DNA of 64,000 bases from Sepiola atlantica (GCA_963556195.1 CAUVYP010000579.1:1116001-1180000), one strand, 5' to 3'. Shown: positions 11,401-26,093, numbered from the stretch's first letter. Made by a program: numbers and translations. The notes: generated by a model from the sequence alone, not told the origin.

Positions 11401-13074
11401 TTGTTGATGTTTTGCGTATTCAGTTTGTATCGACATATCTCCGGGAGTACAAGAGCTGAACTTCTGAAACTTGGTACTTCAGTAGAAAATGTGTGTCCGC
11501 TAATGTCTGCAAAGTTTCGGAGCACAATTCTTATAAATGTGGAAGTTATTAACACAAGCGATATACCTTTTAAATCGCACTAAATTTTGTTGATGTTTTG
11601 CGTATTCAGTTTGTATCGACATATCTCCGGGAGTACAAGAGCTGAACTTCTGAAACTTGGTACTTCAGTAGAAAATGTGTGTCCGCTAATGTCTGCAAAG
11701 TTTCAGAGCACAATTTTTATAAATGTGGAAGTTATAAACAAAAGCGATATCAACTTAAAATCGCACTAAATTTTGTTGATGTTTTGCGTATTCAGTTTGT
11801 ATCGACATATCTCCGGGAGTACAAGAGCTGAACTTCTGAAACTTGGTACTTCAGTAGAAAATGTGTGTCCGCTAATGTCTGCAAAGTTTCAGAGCACAAT
11901 TCTTATAAATGTGGAAGTTATAAACACAAGCGATATCAACTTAAAATCGCACTAAATTTTGTTGATGTTTTGCGAATTCAGTTTGTATCGACATATCTCC
12001 GGGAGTACAAGAGCTGAACTTCTGAAACTTGGTACTTCAGTAGAAAATGTGTGTCCGCTAATGTCTGCAAAGTTTCGGAGCACAATTCTTATAAATGTGG
12101 AAGTTATTAACAAAAGACCTATCAACTTTAAATCGCACTAAATTTTGTTTATGTTTTGCGTATTCAGTTTGTATCGACATATCTCCGGGAGTACAAGAGC
12201 TGACCTTCTGAAACTTCGTACATCAGTAGAAAATGTGTGTCCGCTATTGTCTGCAAAGTTTCGGAGCACAATTCTCATAAATGTGGAAGTTATAAACGAA
12301 AGCGATATCAACTTAAAATCGCACTAAATTTTGTTGATGTTTTGCGTATTCAGTTTGTATCGACATATCTCCGGGAGTACAAGAGCTGAACTTCTGAAAC
12401 TTGGTACTTCAGTAAAAAATGTGTGTCCGCTAATGTCTGCAAAGTTACGGAGCACAATTTTTATAAATGTGGAAGTTATAAACACAAGCGATATCAACTT
12501 AAAATCGCACTAAATTTTGTTGATGTTTTGCGTATTCAGTTTGTATCGACATATCTCCGGGAGTACAAGAGCTGAACTTCTGAAACTTGGTACTTCAGTA
12601 GAAAATGTGTGTCCGCTAATGTCTGCAAAGTTTCGGAGCACAATTCTTATAAATGTGGAAGTTATAAACAAAAGCGATATCAACTTAAAATCGCACTAAA
12701 TTTTGTTGATGTTTTGCGTATTCAGTTTGTATCGACATATCTCCGGGAGTACAAGAGCTGAACTTCTGAAACTTGGTACTTCAGTAGAAAATGTGTGTCC
12801 GCTAATGTCTGCAAAGTTTCGGAGCACAATTCTTATAAATGTGGAAGTTATTAACAAAAGACCTATCAACTTAAAATCGCACTAAATTTTGTTTATGTTT
12901 TGCGTATTCAGTTTGTATCGACATATCTCCGGGAGTACAAGAGCTGAACTTCTGAAACTTGGTACTTCAGTAGAAAATGTGTGTCCGCTAATGTCTGCAA
13001 AGTTTCGGAGCACAATTCTTATAAATGTGGAAGTTATAAACAAAAGCGATATCAACTTAAAATCGCACTAAATT
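11401..13074 (+). repeat. 9-monomer higher-order unit P Qk Qt E D L G H I (1674 bp)
   Basis: This has the same order as monomers 1-9 of the window. The L at 12331 carries gtaaaaaatg as at 988 and 6009, so it belongs to that lineage. The P at 11401 lacks the one-base deletion, so the unit is the full 1674 bp. Confidence 0.85.
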
Positions 13075-15863
13075 TTGTTGATGTTTTGCGTATTCAGTTT
13101 GTATCGACATATCTCCGGGAGTACAAGAGCTGAACTTCTGAAACTTGGTACTTCGTAGAAAATGTGTGTCCGCTAATGTCTGCAAAGTTTCGGAGCACAA
13201 TTCTTATAAATGTGGAAGTTATTAACACAAGCGATATACCTTTTAAATCGCACTAAATTTTGTTGATGTTTTGCGTATTCAGTTTGTATCGACATATCTC
13301 CGGGAGTACAAGAGCTGAACTTCTGAAACTTGGTACTTCAGTAGAAAATGTGTGTCCGCTAATGTCTGCAAAGTTTCAGAGCACAATTCTTATAAATGTG
13401 GAAGTTATAAACACAAGCGATATCAACTTAAAATCGCACTAAATTTTGTTGATGTTTTGCGTATTCAGTTTGTATCGACATATCTCCGGGAGTACAAGAG
13501 CTGAACTTCTGAAACTTGGTACTTCAGTAGAAAATGTGTGTCCGCTAATGTCTGCAAAGTTTCAGAGCACAATTCTTATAAATGTGGAAGTTATAAACAC
13601 AAGCGATATCAACTTAAAATCGCACTAAATTTTGTTGATGTTTTGCGAATTCAGTTTGTATCGACATATCTCCGGGAGTACAAGAGCTGAACTTCTGAAA
13701 CTTGGTACTTCAGTAGAAAATGTGTGTCCGCTAATGTCTGCAAAGTTTCGGAGTACAATTCTTATAAATGTGGAAGTTATTAACAAAAGACCTATCAACT
13801 TTAAATCGCACTAAATTGTGTTTATGTTTTGCGTATTCAGTTTGTATCGACATATCTCCGGGAGTACAAGAGCTGACCTTCTGAAACTTCGTACATCAGT
13901 AGAAAATGTGTGTCCGCTATTGTCTGCAAAGTTTCGGAGCACAATTCTCATAAATGTAAAAGTTATAAACGAAAGCGATATCAACTTAAAATCGCACTAA
14001 ATTTTGTTGATGTTTTGCGTATTCAGTTTGTATCGACATATCTCCGGGAGTACAAGAGCTGAACTTCTGAAACTTGGTACTTCAGTAGAAAATGTGTGTC
14101 CGCTAATGTCTGCAAAGTTACGGAGCACAATTCTTATAAATGTGGAAGTTATAAACACAAGCGATATCAACTTAAAATCGCACTAAATTTTGTTGATGTT
14201 TTGCGTATTCAGTTTGTATCGACATATCTCCGGGAGTACAAGAGCTGAACTTCTGAAACTTGGTACTTCAGTAGAAAATGTGTGTCCGCTAATGTCTGCA
14301 AAGTTTCGGAGCACAATTCTTATAAATGTGGAAGTTATAAACAAAAGCGATATCAACTTAAAATCGCACTAAATTTTGTTGATGTTTTGCGTATTCAGTT
14401 TGTATCGACATATCTCCGGGAGTACAAGAGCTGAACTTCTGAAACTTGGTACTTCAGTAGAAAATGTGTGTCCGCTAATGTCTGCGAAGTTTCAGAGCAC
14501 AATTCTTATAAATGTGGAAGTTATAAACAAAAGCGATATCAACTTAAAATCGCACTAAATTTTGTTGATGTTTTGCGTATTCAGTTTGTATCGACATATC
14601 TCCGGGAGTACAAGAGCTGAACTTCTTAAACTTGGTACTTCAGTAGAAAATGTGTGTCCGCTAATGTCTGCAAAGTTTCAGAGCACAATTTGTATAAATG
14701 TGGACGTTATAAACACAAGCGATATCAACTTAAAATCGCACTAAATTTTGTTGATGTTTTGCGTATTCAGTTTGTATCGACATATCTCCGGGAGTACAAG
14801 AGCTGAACTTCTGAAACTTGGTACTTCAGTAGAAAATGTGTGTCCGCTAATGTCTGCAAAGTTTCGGAGCACAATTCTTATAAATGTGGAAGTTATAAAC
14901 AAAAGCGATATCAACTTAAAATCGCACTAAATTTTGTTGATGTTTTGCGTATTCAGTTTGTATCGACATATCTCCGGGAGTACAAGAGCTGAACTTCTGA
15001 AACTTGGTACTTCAGTAGAAAATGTGTGTCCGCTAATGTCTGCAAAGTTTCGGAGCACAATTCTTAATAATGTGGAAGTTATTAACAAAAGACCTATCAA
15101 CTTAAAATCGCACTAAATTTTGTTGATGTTTTGCGTATTCAGTTTGTATCGACATATCTCCGGGAGTACAAGAGCTGAACTTCTGAAACTTGGTACTTCA
15201 GTAGAAAATGTGTGTCCGCTAATGTCTGCAAAGTTTCAGAGCACAATTTGTATAAATGTGGAAGTTATAAACACAAGCGATATCAACTTAAAATCGCACT
15301 AAATTTTGTTGATGTTTTGCGTATTCAGTTTGTATCGACATATCTCCGGGAGTACAAGAGCTGAACTTCTGAAACTTGGTACTTCAGTAGAAAATGTGTG
15401 TCCGCTAATGTCTGCAAAGTTTCGGAGCACAATTCTTATAAATGTGGAAGTTATAAACAAAAGCGATATCAACTTAAAATCGCACTAAATTTTGTTGATG
15501 TTTTGCGTATTCAGTTTGTATCGACATATCTCCGGGAGTACAAGAGCTGAACTTCTGAAACTTGGTACTTCAGTAGAAAATGTGTGTCCGCTAATGTCTG
15601 CAAAGTTTCGGAGCACAATTCTTATAAATGTGGAAGTTATTAACAAAAGACCTATCAACTTAAAATCGCACTAAATTTTGTTTATGTTTTGCGTATTCAG
15701 TTTGTATCGACATATCTCCGGGAGTACAAGAGCTGAACTTCTGAAACTTGGTACTTCAGTAGAAAATGTGTGTCCGCTAATGTCTGCAAAGTTTCGGAGC
15801 ACAATTCTTATAAATGTGGAAGTTATAAACAAAAGCGATATCAACTTAAAATCGCACTAAATT
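13075..15863 (+). repeat. 15-monomer variant of the 16-monomer unit (2789 bp)
   Basis: The order is P Qt Qt E D L G Qk C G J C G H I. The K monomer is missing and the second monomer is Qt in place of Qk. The P has the acttcgtag deletion. The C at 14562 has cttcttaaac and a new gtggacgtt, which marks the C monomers at 20142, 25350, 31860 and 36510 and so links this unit to the central region. Confidence 0.84.
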
Positions 15864-18095
15864 TTGTTGATGTTTTGCGTATTCAGTTTGTATCGACATA
15901 TCTCCGGGAGTACAAGAGCTGAACTTCTGAAACTTGGTACTTCAGTAGAAAATGTGTGTCCGCTAATGTCTGCAAAGTTTCGGAGCACAATTCTTATAAA
16001 TGTGGAAGTTATTAACACAAGCGATATACCTTTTAAATCGCACTAAATTTTGTTGATGTTTTGCGTATTCAGTTTGTATCGACATATCTCCGGGAGTACA
16101 AGAGCTGAACTTCTGAAACTTGGTACTTCAGTAGAAAATGTGTGTCCGCTAATGTCTGCAAAGTTTCAGAGCACAATTCTTATAAATGTGGAAGTTATAA
16201 ACAAAAGCGATATCAACTTAAAATCGCACTAAATTTTGTTGATGTTTTGCGTATTCAGTTTGTATCGACATATCTCCGGGAGTACAAGAGCTGAACTTCT
16301 GAAACTTGGTACTTCAGTAGAAAATGTGTGTCCGCTAATGTCTGCAAAGTTTCAGAGCACAATTCTTATAAATGTGGAAGTTATAAACACAAGCGATATC
16401 AACTTAAAATCGCACTAAATTTTGTTGATGTTTTGCGAATTCAGTTTGTATCGACATATCTCCGGGAGTACAAGAGCTGAACTTCTGAAACTTGGTACTT
16501 CAGTAGAAAATGTGTGTCCGCTAATGTCTGCAAAGTTTCGGAGCACAATTCTTATAAATGTGGAAGTTATTAACAAAAGACCTATCAACTTTAAATCGCA
16601 CTAAATTTTGTTTATGTTTTGCGTATTCAGTTTGTATCGACATATCTCCGGGAGTACAAGAGCTGACCTTCTGAAACTTCGTACATCAGTAGAAAATGTG
16701 TGTCCGCTATTGTCTGCAAAGTTTCGGAGCACAATTCTCATAAATGTGGAAGTTATAAACGAAAGCGATATCAACTTAAAATCGCACTAAATTTTGTTGA
16801 TGTTTTGCGTATTCAGTTTGTATCGACATATCTCCGGGAGTACAAGAGCTGAACTTCTGAAACTTGGTACTTCAGTAGAAAATGTGTGTCCGCTAATGTC
16901 TGCAAAGTTTCGGAGCACAATTCTTATAAATGTGGAAGTTATAAACAAAAGCGATATCAACTTAAAATCGCACTAAATTTTGTTGATGTTTTGCGTATTC
17001 AGTTTGTATCGACATATCTCCGGGAGTACAAGAGCTGAACTTCTGAAACTTGGTACTTCAGTAGAAAATGTGTGTCCGCTAATGTCTGCAAAGTTTTGGA
17101 GCACAATTCTTATAAATGTGGAAGTTATTAACACAAGCGATATACCTTTTAAATCGCACTAAATTTTGTTGATGTTTTGCGTATTCAGTTTGTATCGACA
17201 TATCTCCGGGAGTACAAGAGCTGAACTTCTGAAACTTGGTACTTCAGTAGAAAATGTGTGTCCGCTAATGTCTGCAAAGTTTCAGAGCACAATTCTTATA
17301 AATGTGGAAGTTATAAACACAAGCGATATCAACTTAAAATCGCACTAAATTTTGTTGATGTTTTGCGAATTCAGTTTGTATCGACATATCTCCGGGAGTA
17401 CAAGAGCTGAACTTCTGAAACTTGGTACTTCAGTAGAAAATGTGTGTCCGCTAATGTCTGCAAAGTTTCGGAGCACAATTCTTATAAATGTGGAAGTTAT
17501 TAACAAAAGACCTATCAACTTTAAATCGCACTAAATTTTGTTTATGTTTTGCGTATTCAGTTTGTATCGACATATCTCCGGGAGTACAAGAGCTGACCTT
17601 CTGAAACTTCGTACATCAGTAGAAAATGTGTGTCCGCTATTGTCTGCAAAGTTTCGGAGCACAATTCTCATAAATGTGGAAGTTATAAACGAAAGCGATA
17701 TCAACTTAAAATCGCACTAAATTTTGTTGATGTTTTGCGTATTCAGTTTGTATCGACATATCTCCGGGAGTACAAGAGCTGAACTTCTGAAACTTGGTAC
17801 TTCAGTAGAAAATGTGTGTCCGCTAATGTCTGCAAAGTTACGGAGCACAATTCTTATAAATGTGGAAGTTATAAACACAAGCGATATCAACTTAAAATCG
17901 CACTAAATTTTGTTGATGTTTTGCGTATTCAGTTTGTATCGACATATCTCCGGGAGTACAAGAGCTGAACTTCTGAAACTTGGTACTTCAGTAGAAAATG
18001 TGTGTCCGCTAATGTCTGCAAAGTTTCGGAGCACAATTCTTATAAATGTGGAAGTTATAAACAAAAGCGATATCAACTTAAAATCGCACAAAATT
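15864..18095 (+). repeat. Two shortened 6-monomer units, P Qk Qt E D G and P Qt E D L G*
   Basis: The first unit lacks L and the second lacks Qk. The first P is followed by Qk in the usual way; the second P (16980) has a private ttttggagc. The last monomer, 17910, is the first G* in the window. The segment marks the change from left-hand to central lineages. Confidence 0.8.
17910..18095 (+). repeat. First stop-loss monomer (G*)
   Basis: The t of the usual cactaaatt is a at 18090, giving cacaaaatt. That base supplies both the taa of the forward frame and the tag of a reverse-strand frame, so both stops vanish together. The same change is present in the G monomers at 21444, 22746, 26652, 27396, 28140, 32790, 37812, 39114, 40230, 41532, 45066 and 49530. 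It is a lineage marker of the region from 17.9 to 49.7 kb, not evidence of coding. Confidence 0.9.
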
Positions 18096-19397
18096 TTGTT
18101 GATGTTTTGCGTATTCAGTTTGTATCGACATATCTCCGGGAGTACAAGAGCTGAACTTCTGAAACTTGGTACTTCAGTAGAAAATGTGTGTCCGCTAATG
18201 TCTGCAAAGTTTCGGAGCACAATTCTTATAAATGTGGAAGTTATTAACACAAGCGATATACCTTTTAAATCGCACTAAATTTTGTTGATGTTTTGCGTAT
18301 TCAGTTTGTATCGACATATCTCCGGGAGTACAAGAGCTGAACTTCTGAAACTTGGTACTTCAGTAGAAAATGTGTGTCCGCTAATGTCTGCAAAGTTTCA
18401 GAGCACAATTCTTATAAATGTGGAAGTTATAAACAAAAGCGATATCAACTTAAAATCGCACTAAATTTTGTTGATGTTTTGCGTATTCAGTTTGTATCGA
18501 CATATCTCCGGGAGTACAAGAGCTGAACTTCTGAAACTTGGTACTTCAGTAGAAAATGTGTGTCCGCTAATGTCTGCAAAGTTTCAGAGCACAATTCTTA
18601 TAAATGTGGAAGTTATAAACACAAGCGATATCAACTTAAAATCGCACTAAATTTTGTTGATGTTTTGCGAATTCAGTTTGTATCGACATATCTCCGGGAG
18701 TACAAGAGCTGAACTTCTGAAACTTGGTACTTCAGTAGAAAATGTGTGTCCGCTAATGTCTGCAAAGTTTCGGAGCACAATTCTTATAAATGTGGAAGTT
18801 ATTAACAAAAGACCTATCAACTTTAAATCGCACTAAATTTTGTTTATGTTTTGCGTATTCAGTTTGTATCGACATATCTCCGGGAGTACAAGAGCTGACT
18901 TTCTGAAACTTCGTACATCAGTAGAAAATGTGTGTCCGCTATTGTCTGCAAAGTTTCGGAGCACAATTCTCATAAATGTGGAAGTTATAAACGAAAGCGA
19001 TATCAACTTAAAATCGCACTAAATTTTGTTGATGTTTTGCGTATTCAGTTAATATCGACATATCTCCGGGAGTACAAGAGCTGAACTTCTGAAACTTGGT
19101 ACTTCAGTAGAAAATGTGTGTCCGCTAATGTCTGCAAAGTTACGGAGCACAATTCTTATAAATGTGGAAGTTATAAACACAAGCGATATCAACTTAAAAT
19201 CGCACTAAATTTTGTTGATGTTTTGCGTATTCAGTTTGTATCGACATATCTCCGGGAGTACAAGAGCTGAACTTCTGAAACTTGGTACTTCAGTAGAAAA
19301 TGTGTGTCCGCTAATGTCTGCAAAGTTTCGGAGCACAATTCTTATAAATGTGGAAGTTATAAACAAAAGCGATATCAACTTAAAATCGCACTAAATT
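18096..19397 (+). repeat. 7-monomer module P Qk Qt E D' L G
   Basis: This is the first copy of the module with D' (agctgacttt at 18840) and with an L in which agtttg has become agttaa (19026). Both markers recur together at 30558-30929 and 35208-35579. Confidence 0.84.
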
Positions 19398-22300
19398 TTG
19401 TTGATGTTTTGCGTATTCAGTTTGTATCGACATATCTCCGGGAGTACAAGAGCTGAACTTCTAAAACTTGGTACTTCAGTAGAAAATGTGTGTCCGCTAA
19501 TGTCTGCAAAGTTTCGGAGCACAATTCTTATAAATGTGGAAGTTATTAACACAAGCGATATACCTTTTAAATCGCACTAAATTTTGTTGATGTTTTGCGT
19601 ATTCAGTTTGTATCGACATATCTCCGGGAGTACAAGAGCTGAACTTCTGAAACTTGGTACTTCAGTAGAAAATGTGTGTCCGCTAATGTCTGCAAAGTTA
19701 CGGAGCACAATTCTTATAAATGTGGAAGTTATAAACACAAGCGATATCAACTTAAAATTTCACTAAATTTTGTTGATGTTTTGCGTATTCAGTTTGTATC
19801 GACATATCTCCGGGAGTACAAGAGCTGAACTTCTGAAACTTGGTACTTCAGTAGAAAATGTGTGTCCGCTAATGTCTGCAAAGTTTCGGAGCACAATTCT
19901 TATAAATGTGGAAGTTATAAACAAAAGCGATATCAACTTAAAATCGCACTAAATTTTGTTGATGTTTTGCGTATTCAGTTTGTATCGACATATCTCCGGG
20001 AGTACAAGAGCTGAACTTCTGAAACTTGGTACTTCAGTAGAAAATGTGTGTCCGCTAATGTCTGCGAAGTTTCAGAGCACAATTCTTATAAATGTGGAAG
20101 TTATAAACAAAAGCGATATCAACTTAAAATCGCACTAAATTTTGTTGATGTTTTGCGTATTCAGTTTGTATCGACATATCTCCGGGAGTACAAGAGCTGA
20201 ACTTCTTAAACTTGGTACTTCAGTAGAAAATGTGTGTCCGCTAATGTCTGCAAAGTTTCAGAGCACAATTTGTATAAATGTGGACGTTATAAACACAAGC
20301 GATATCAACTTAAAATCGCACTAAATTTTGTTGATGTTTTGCGTATTCAGTTTGTATCGACATATCTCCGGGAGTACAAGAGCTGAACTTCTGAAACTTG
20401 GTACTTCAGTAGAAAATGTGTGTCCGCTAATGTCTGCAAAGTTTCGGAGCACAATTCTTATAAATGTGGAAGTTATAAACAAAAGCGATATCAACTTAAA
20501 ATCGCACTAAATTTTGTTGATGTTTTGCGTATTCAGTTTGTATCGACATATCTCCGGGAGTACAAGAGCTGAACTTCTGAAACTTGGTACTTCAGTAGAA
20601 AATGTGTGTCCGCTAATGTCTGCAAAGTTTCGGAGCACAATTCTTAATAATGTGGAAGTTATTAACAAAAGACCTATCAACTTAAAATCGCACTAAATTT
20701 TGTTTATGTTTTGCGTATTCAGTTTGTATCGACATATCTCCGGGAGTACAAGAGCTGAACTTCTGAAACTTGGTACTTCAGTAGAAAATGTGTGTCCGCT
20801 AATGTCTGCAAAGTTTCAGAGCACAATTCTTATAAATGTGGAAGTTATAAACAAAAGCGATATCAACTTAAAATCGCACTAAATTTTGTTGATGTTTTGC
20901 GTATTCAGTTTGTATCGACATATCTCCGGGAGTACAGGAGCTGAACTTCTGAAACTTGGTACTTCAGTAGAAAATGTGTGTCCGCTAATGTCTGCAAAGT
21001 TTCAGAGCACAATTTATATAAATGTGGAAGTTATAAACACAAGCGATATCAACTTAAAATCGCACTAAATTTTGTTGATGTTTTGCGTATTCAGTTTGTA
21101 TCGACATATCTCCGGGAGTACAAGAGCTGAACTTCTGAAACTTGGTACTTCAGTAGAAAATGTGTGTCCGCTAATGTCTGCAAAGTTTCGGAGCACAATT
21201 CTTATAAATGTGGAAGTTATAAACAAAAGCGATATCAACTTAAAATCGCACTAAATTTTGTTGATGTTTTGCGTATTCAGTTTGTATCGACATATCTCCG
21301 GGAGTACAAGAGCTGAACTTCTGAAACTTGGTACTTCAGTAGAAAATGTGTGTCCGCTAATGTCTGCAAAGTTTCGGAGCACAATTCTTATAAATGTGGA
21401 AGTTATTAACAAAAGACCTATCAACTTAAAATCGCACTAAATTTTGTTGATGTTTTGCGTATTCAGTTTGTATCGACATATCTCCGGGAGTACAAGAGCT
21501 GAACTTCTGAAACTTGGTACTTCAGTAGAAAATGTGTGTCCGCTAATGTCTGCAAAGTTTCGGAGCACAATTCTTATAAATGTGGAAGTTATAAACAAAA
21601 GCGATATCAACTTAAAATCGCACAAAATTTTGTTGATGTTTTGCGTATTCAGTTTGTATCGACATATCTCCGGGAGTACAAGAGCTGAACTTCTGAAACT
21701 TGGTACTTCAGTAGAAAATGTGTGTCCGCTAATGTCTGCAAAGTTTCGGAGCACAATTCTTATAAATGTGGAAGTTATTAACACAAGCGATATACCTTTT
21801 AAATCGCACTAAATTTTGTTGATGTTTTGCGTATTCAGTTTGTATCGACATATCTCCGGGAGTACAAGAGCTGAACTTCTGAAACTTGGTACTTCAGTAG
21901 AAAATGTGTGTCCGCTAATGTCTGCAAAGTTTCAGAGCACAATTCTTATAAATGTGGAAGTTATAAACAAAAGCGATATCAACTTAAAATCGCACTAAAT
22001 TTTGTTGATGTTTTGCGTATTCAGTTTGTATCGACATATCTCCGGGAGTACAAGAGCTGAACTTCTGAAACTTGGTACTTCAGTAGAAAATGTGTGTCCG
22101 CTAATGTCTGCAAAGTTTCAGAGCACAATTCTTATAAATGTGGAAGTTATAAACACAAGCGATATCAACTTAAAATCGCACTAAATTTTGTTGATGTTTT
22201 GCGAATTCAGTTTGTATCGACATATCTCCGGGAGTACAAGAGCTGAACTTCTGAAACTTGGTACTTCAGTAGAAAATGTGTGTCCGCTAATGTCTGCAAA

Positions 22301-24233
22301 GTTTCGGAGCACAATTCTTATAAATGTTGAAGTTATTAACAAAAGATCTATCAACTTTAAATCGCACTAAATTTTGTTTATGTTTTGCGTATTCAGTTTG
22401 TATCGACATATCTCCGGGAGTACAAGAGCTGACCTTCTGAAACTTCGTACATCAGTGGAAAATGTGTGTCCGCTATTGTCTGCAAAGTTTCGGAGCACAA
22501 TTCTCATAAATGTGGAAGTTATAAACGAAAGCGATATCAACTTAAAATCGCACTAAATTTTGTTGATGTTTTGCGTATTCAGTTTGTATCGACATATCTC
22601 CGGGAGTACAAGAGCTGAACTTCTGAAACTTGGTACTTCAGTAGAAAATGTGTGTCCGCTAATGTCTGCAAAGTTACGGAGCACAATTCTTATAAATGTG
22701 GAAGTTATAAACACAAGCGATATCAACTTAAAATCGCACTAAATTTTGTTGATGTTTTGCGTATTCAGTTTGTATCGACATATCTCCGGGAGTACAAGAG
22801 CTGAACTTCTGAAACTTGGTACTTCAGTAGAAAATGTGTGTCCGCTAATGTCTGCAAAGTTTCGGAGCACAATTCTTATAAATGTGGAAGTTATAAACAA
22901 AAGCGATATCAACTTAAAATCGCACAAAATTTTGTTGATGTTTTGCGTATTCAGTTTGTATCGACATATCTCCGGGAGTACAAGAGCAGAACTTCTGAAA
23001 CTTGGTACTTCAGTAGAAAATGTGTGTCCGCTAATGTCTGCAAAGTTTCGGAGCACAATTCTTATAAATGTGGAAGTTATTAACACAAGCGATATACCTT
23101 TTAAATCGCACTAAATTTTGTTGATGTTTTGCGTATTCAGTTTGTATCGACATATCTCCGGGAGTACAAGAGCTGAACTTCTGAAACTTGGTACTTCAGT
23201 AGAAAATGTGTGTCCGCTAATGTCTGCAAAGTTTCAGAGCACAATTCTTATAAATGTGGAAGTTATAAACAAAAGCGATATCAACTTAAAATCGCACTAA
23301 ATTTTGTTGATGTTTTGCGTATTCAGTTTGTATCGACATATCTCCGGGAGTACAAGAGCTGAACTTCTGAAACTTGGTACTTCAGTAGAAAATGTGTGTC
23401 CGCTAATGTCTGCAAAGTTTCAGAGCACAATTCTTATAAATGTGGAAGTTATAAACACAAGCGATATCAACTTAAAATCGCACTAAATTTTGTTGATGTT
23501 TTGCGAATTCAGTTTGTATCGACATATCTCCGGGAGTACAAGAGCTGAACTTCTGAAACTTGGTACTTCAGTAGAAAATGTGTGTCCGCTAATGTCTGCA
23601 AAGTTTCGGAGCACAATTCTTATAAATGTGGAAGTTATTAACAAAAGACCTATCAACTTTAAATCGCACTAAATTTTGTTTATGTTTTGCGTATTCAGTT
23701 TGTATCGACATATCTCCGGGAGTACAAGAGCTGACTTTCTGAAACTTCGTACATCAGTAGAAAATGTGTGTCCGCTATTGTCTGCAAAGTTTCGGAGCAC
23801 AATTCTCATAAATGTGGAAGTTATAAACGAAAGCGATATCAACTTAAAATCGCACTAAATTTTGTTGATGTTTTGCGTATTCAGTTTGTATCGACATATC
23901 TCCGGGAGTACAAGAGCTGAACTTCTGAAACTTGGTACTTCAGTAGAAAATGTGTGTCCGCTAATGTCTGCAAAGTTACGGAGCACAATTCTTATAAATG
24001 TGGAAGTTATAAACACAAGCGATATCAACTTAAAATCGCACTAAATTTTGTTGATGTTTTGCGTATTCAGTTTGTATCGACATATCTCCGGGAGTACAAG
24101 AGCTGAACTTCTGAAACTTGGTACTTTAGTAGAAAATGTGTGTCCGCTAATGTCTGCAAAGTTTCGGAGCACAATTCTTATAAATGTGGAAGTTATAAAC
24201 AAAAGCGATATCAACTTAAAATCGCACTAAATT
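19212..24233 (+). repeat. 28-monomer duplication, copy 1
   Basis: The order is G P L G Qk C G J K Y G H G*, then P Qk Qt E D L G*, then P Qk Qt E D' L G. Markers shared with copy 2 are cttctaaaac in P, aaaatttcac in L (19584), gtggacgtt in C, acaggagct in Y (20886), aaaagatct in E (22188), gtggaaaatg in D, gagcagaac in P (22932) and gtactttag in G (24048). Together with the hybrid at 24234 the period is 5208 bp. Confidence 0.86.
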
Positions 24234-24419
24234 TTGTTGATGTTTTGCGTATTCAGTTTGTATCGACATATCTCCGGGAGTACAAGAGCTGAACTTCTAA
24301 AACTTGGTACTTCAGTAGAAAATGTGTGTCCGCTAATGTCTGCAAAGTTACGGAGCACAATTCTTATAAATGTGGAAGTTATAAACACAAGCGATATCAA
24401 CTTAAAATCGCACTAAATT
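24234..24419 (+). repeat. Hybrid monomer: P-type front, L-type rear
   Basis: The front has cttctaaaac, elsewhere the mark of certain P monomers that follow the G with gtactttag. The rear has aagttacgg and aaacacaagc of type L. It sits exactly where copy 1 of the 28-monomer duplication meets copy 2, so it records the unequal exchange. Confidence 0.85.
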
Positions 24420-26093
24420 TTGTTGATGTTTTGCGTATTCAGTTTGTATCGACATATCTCCGGGAGTACAAGAGCTGAACTTCTGAAACTTGGTACTTCA
24501 GTAGAAAATGTGTGTCCGCTAATGTCTGCAAAGTTTCGGAGCACAATTCTTATAAATGTGGAAGTTATAAACAAAAGCGATATCAACTTAAAATCGCACT
24601 AAATTTTGTTGATGTTTTGCGTATTCAGTTTGTATCGACATATCTCCGGGAGTACAAGAGCTGAACTTCTAAAACTTGGTACTTCAGTAGAAAATGTGTG
24701 TCCGCTAATGTCTGCAAAGTTTCGGAGCACAATTCTTATAAATGTGGAAGTTATTAACACAAGCGATATACCTTTTAAATCGCACTAAATTTTGTTGATG
24801 TTTTGCGTATTCAGTTTGTATCGACATATCTCCGGGAGTACAAGAGCTGAACTTCTGAAACTTGGTACTTCAGTAGAAAATGTGTGTCCGCTAATGTCTG
24901 CAAAGTTACGGAGCACAATTCTTATAAATGTGGAAGTTATAAACACAAGCGATATCAACTTAAAATTTCACTAAATTTTGTTGATGTTTTGCGTATTCAG
25001 TTTGTATCGACATATCTCCGGGAGTACAAGAGCTGAACTTCTGAAACTTGGTACTTCAGTAGAAAATGTGTGTCCGCTAATGTCTGCAAAGTTTCGGAGC
25101 ACAATTCTTATAAATGTGGAAGTTATAAACAAAAGCGATATCAACTTAAAATCGCACTAAATTTTGTTGATGTTTTGCGTATTCAGTTTGTATCGACATA
25201 TCTCCGGGAGTACAAGAGCTGAACTTCTGAAACTTGGTACTTCAGTAGAAAATGTGTGTCCGCTAATGTCTGCGAAGTTTCAGAGCACAATTCTTATAAA
25301 TGTGGAAGTTATAAACAAAAGCGATATCAACTTAAAATCGCACTAAATTTTGTTGATGTTTTGCGTATTCAGTTTGTATCGACATATCTCCGGGAGTACA
25401 AGAGCTGAACTTCTTAAACTTGGTACTTCAGTAGAAAATGTGTGTCCGCTAATGTCTGCAAAGTTTCAGAGCACAATTTGTATAAATGTGGACGTTATAA
25501 ACACAAGCGATATCAACTTAAAATCGCACTAAATTTTGTTGATGTTTTGCGTATTCAGTTTGTATCGACATATCTCCGGGAGTACAAGAGCTGAACTTCT
25601 GAAACTTGGTACTTCAGTAGAAAATGTGTGTCCGCTAATGTCTGCAAAGTTTCGGAGCACAATTCTTATAAATGTGGAAGTTATAAACAAAAGCGATATC
25701 AACTTAAAATCGCACTAAATTTTGTTGATGTTTTGCGTATTCAGTTTGTATCGACATATCTCCGGGAGTACAAGAGCTGAACTTCTGAAACTTGGTACTT
25801 CAGTAGAAAATGTGTGTCCGCTAATGTCTGCAAAGTTTCGGAGCACAATTCTTAATAATGTGGAAGTTATTAACAAAAGACCTATCAACTTAAAATCGCA
25901 CTAAATTTCGTTTATGTTTATCGTATTCAGTTTGTATCGACATATCTCCGGGAGTACAAGAGCTGAACTTCTGAAACTTGGTACTTCAGTAGAAAATGTG
26001 TGTCCGCTAATGTCTGCAAAGTTTCAGAGCACAATTCTTATAAATGTGGAAGTTATAAACAAAAGCGATATCAACTTAAAATCGCACTAAATT

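Noticed and set aside
17903..18250. Reverse-strand open frame of about 115 codons, with identical ones at each G*
   Set aside because: It exists only because the t-to-a change in G* removes a stop on both strands. It spans two satellite monomers and begins at a non-ATG codon.
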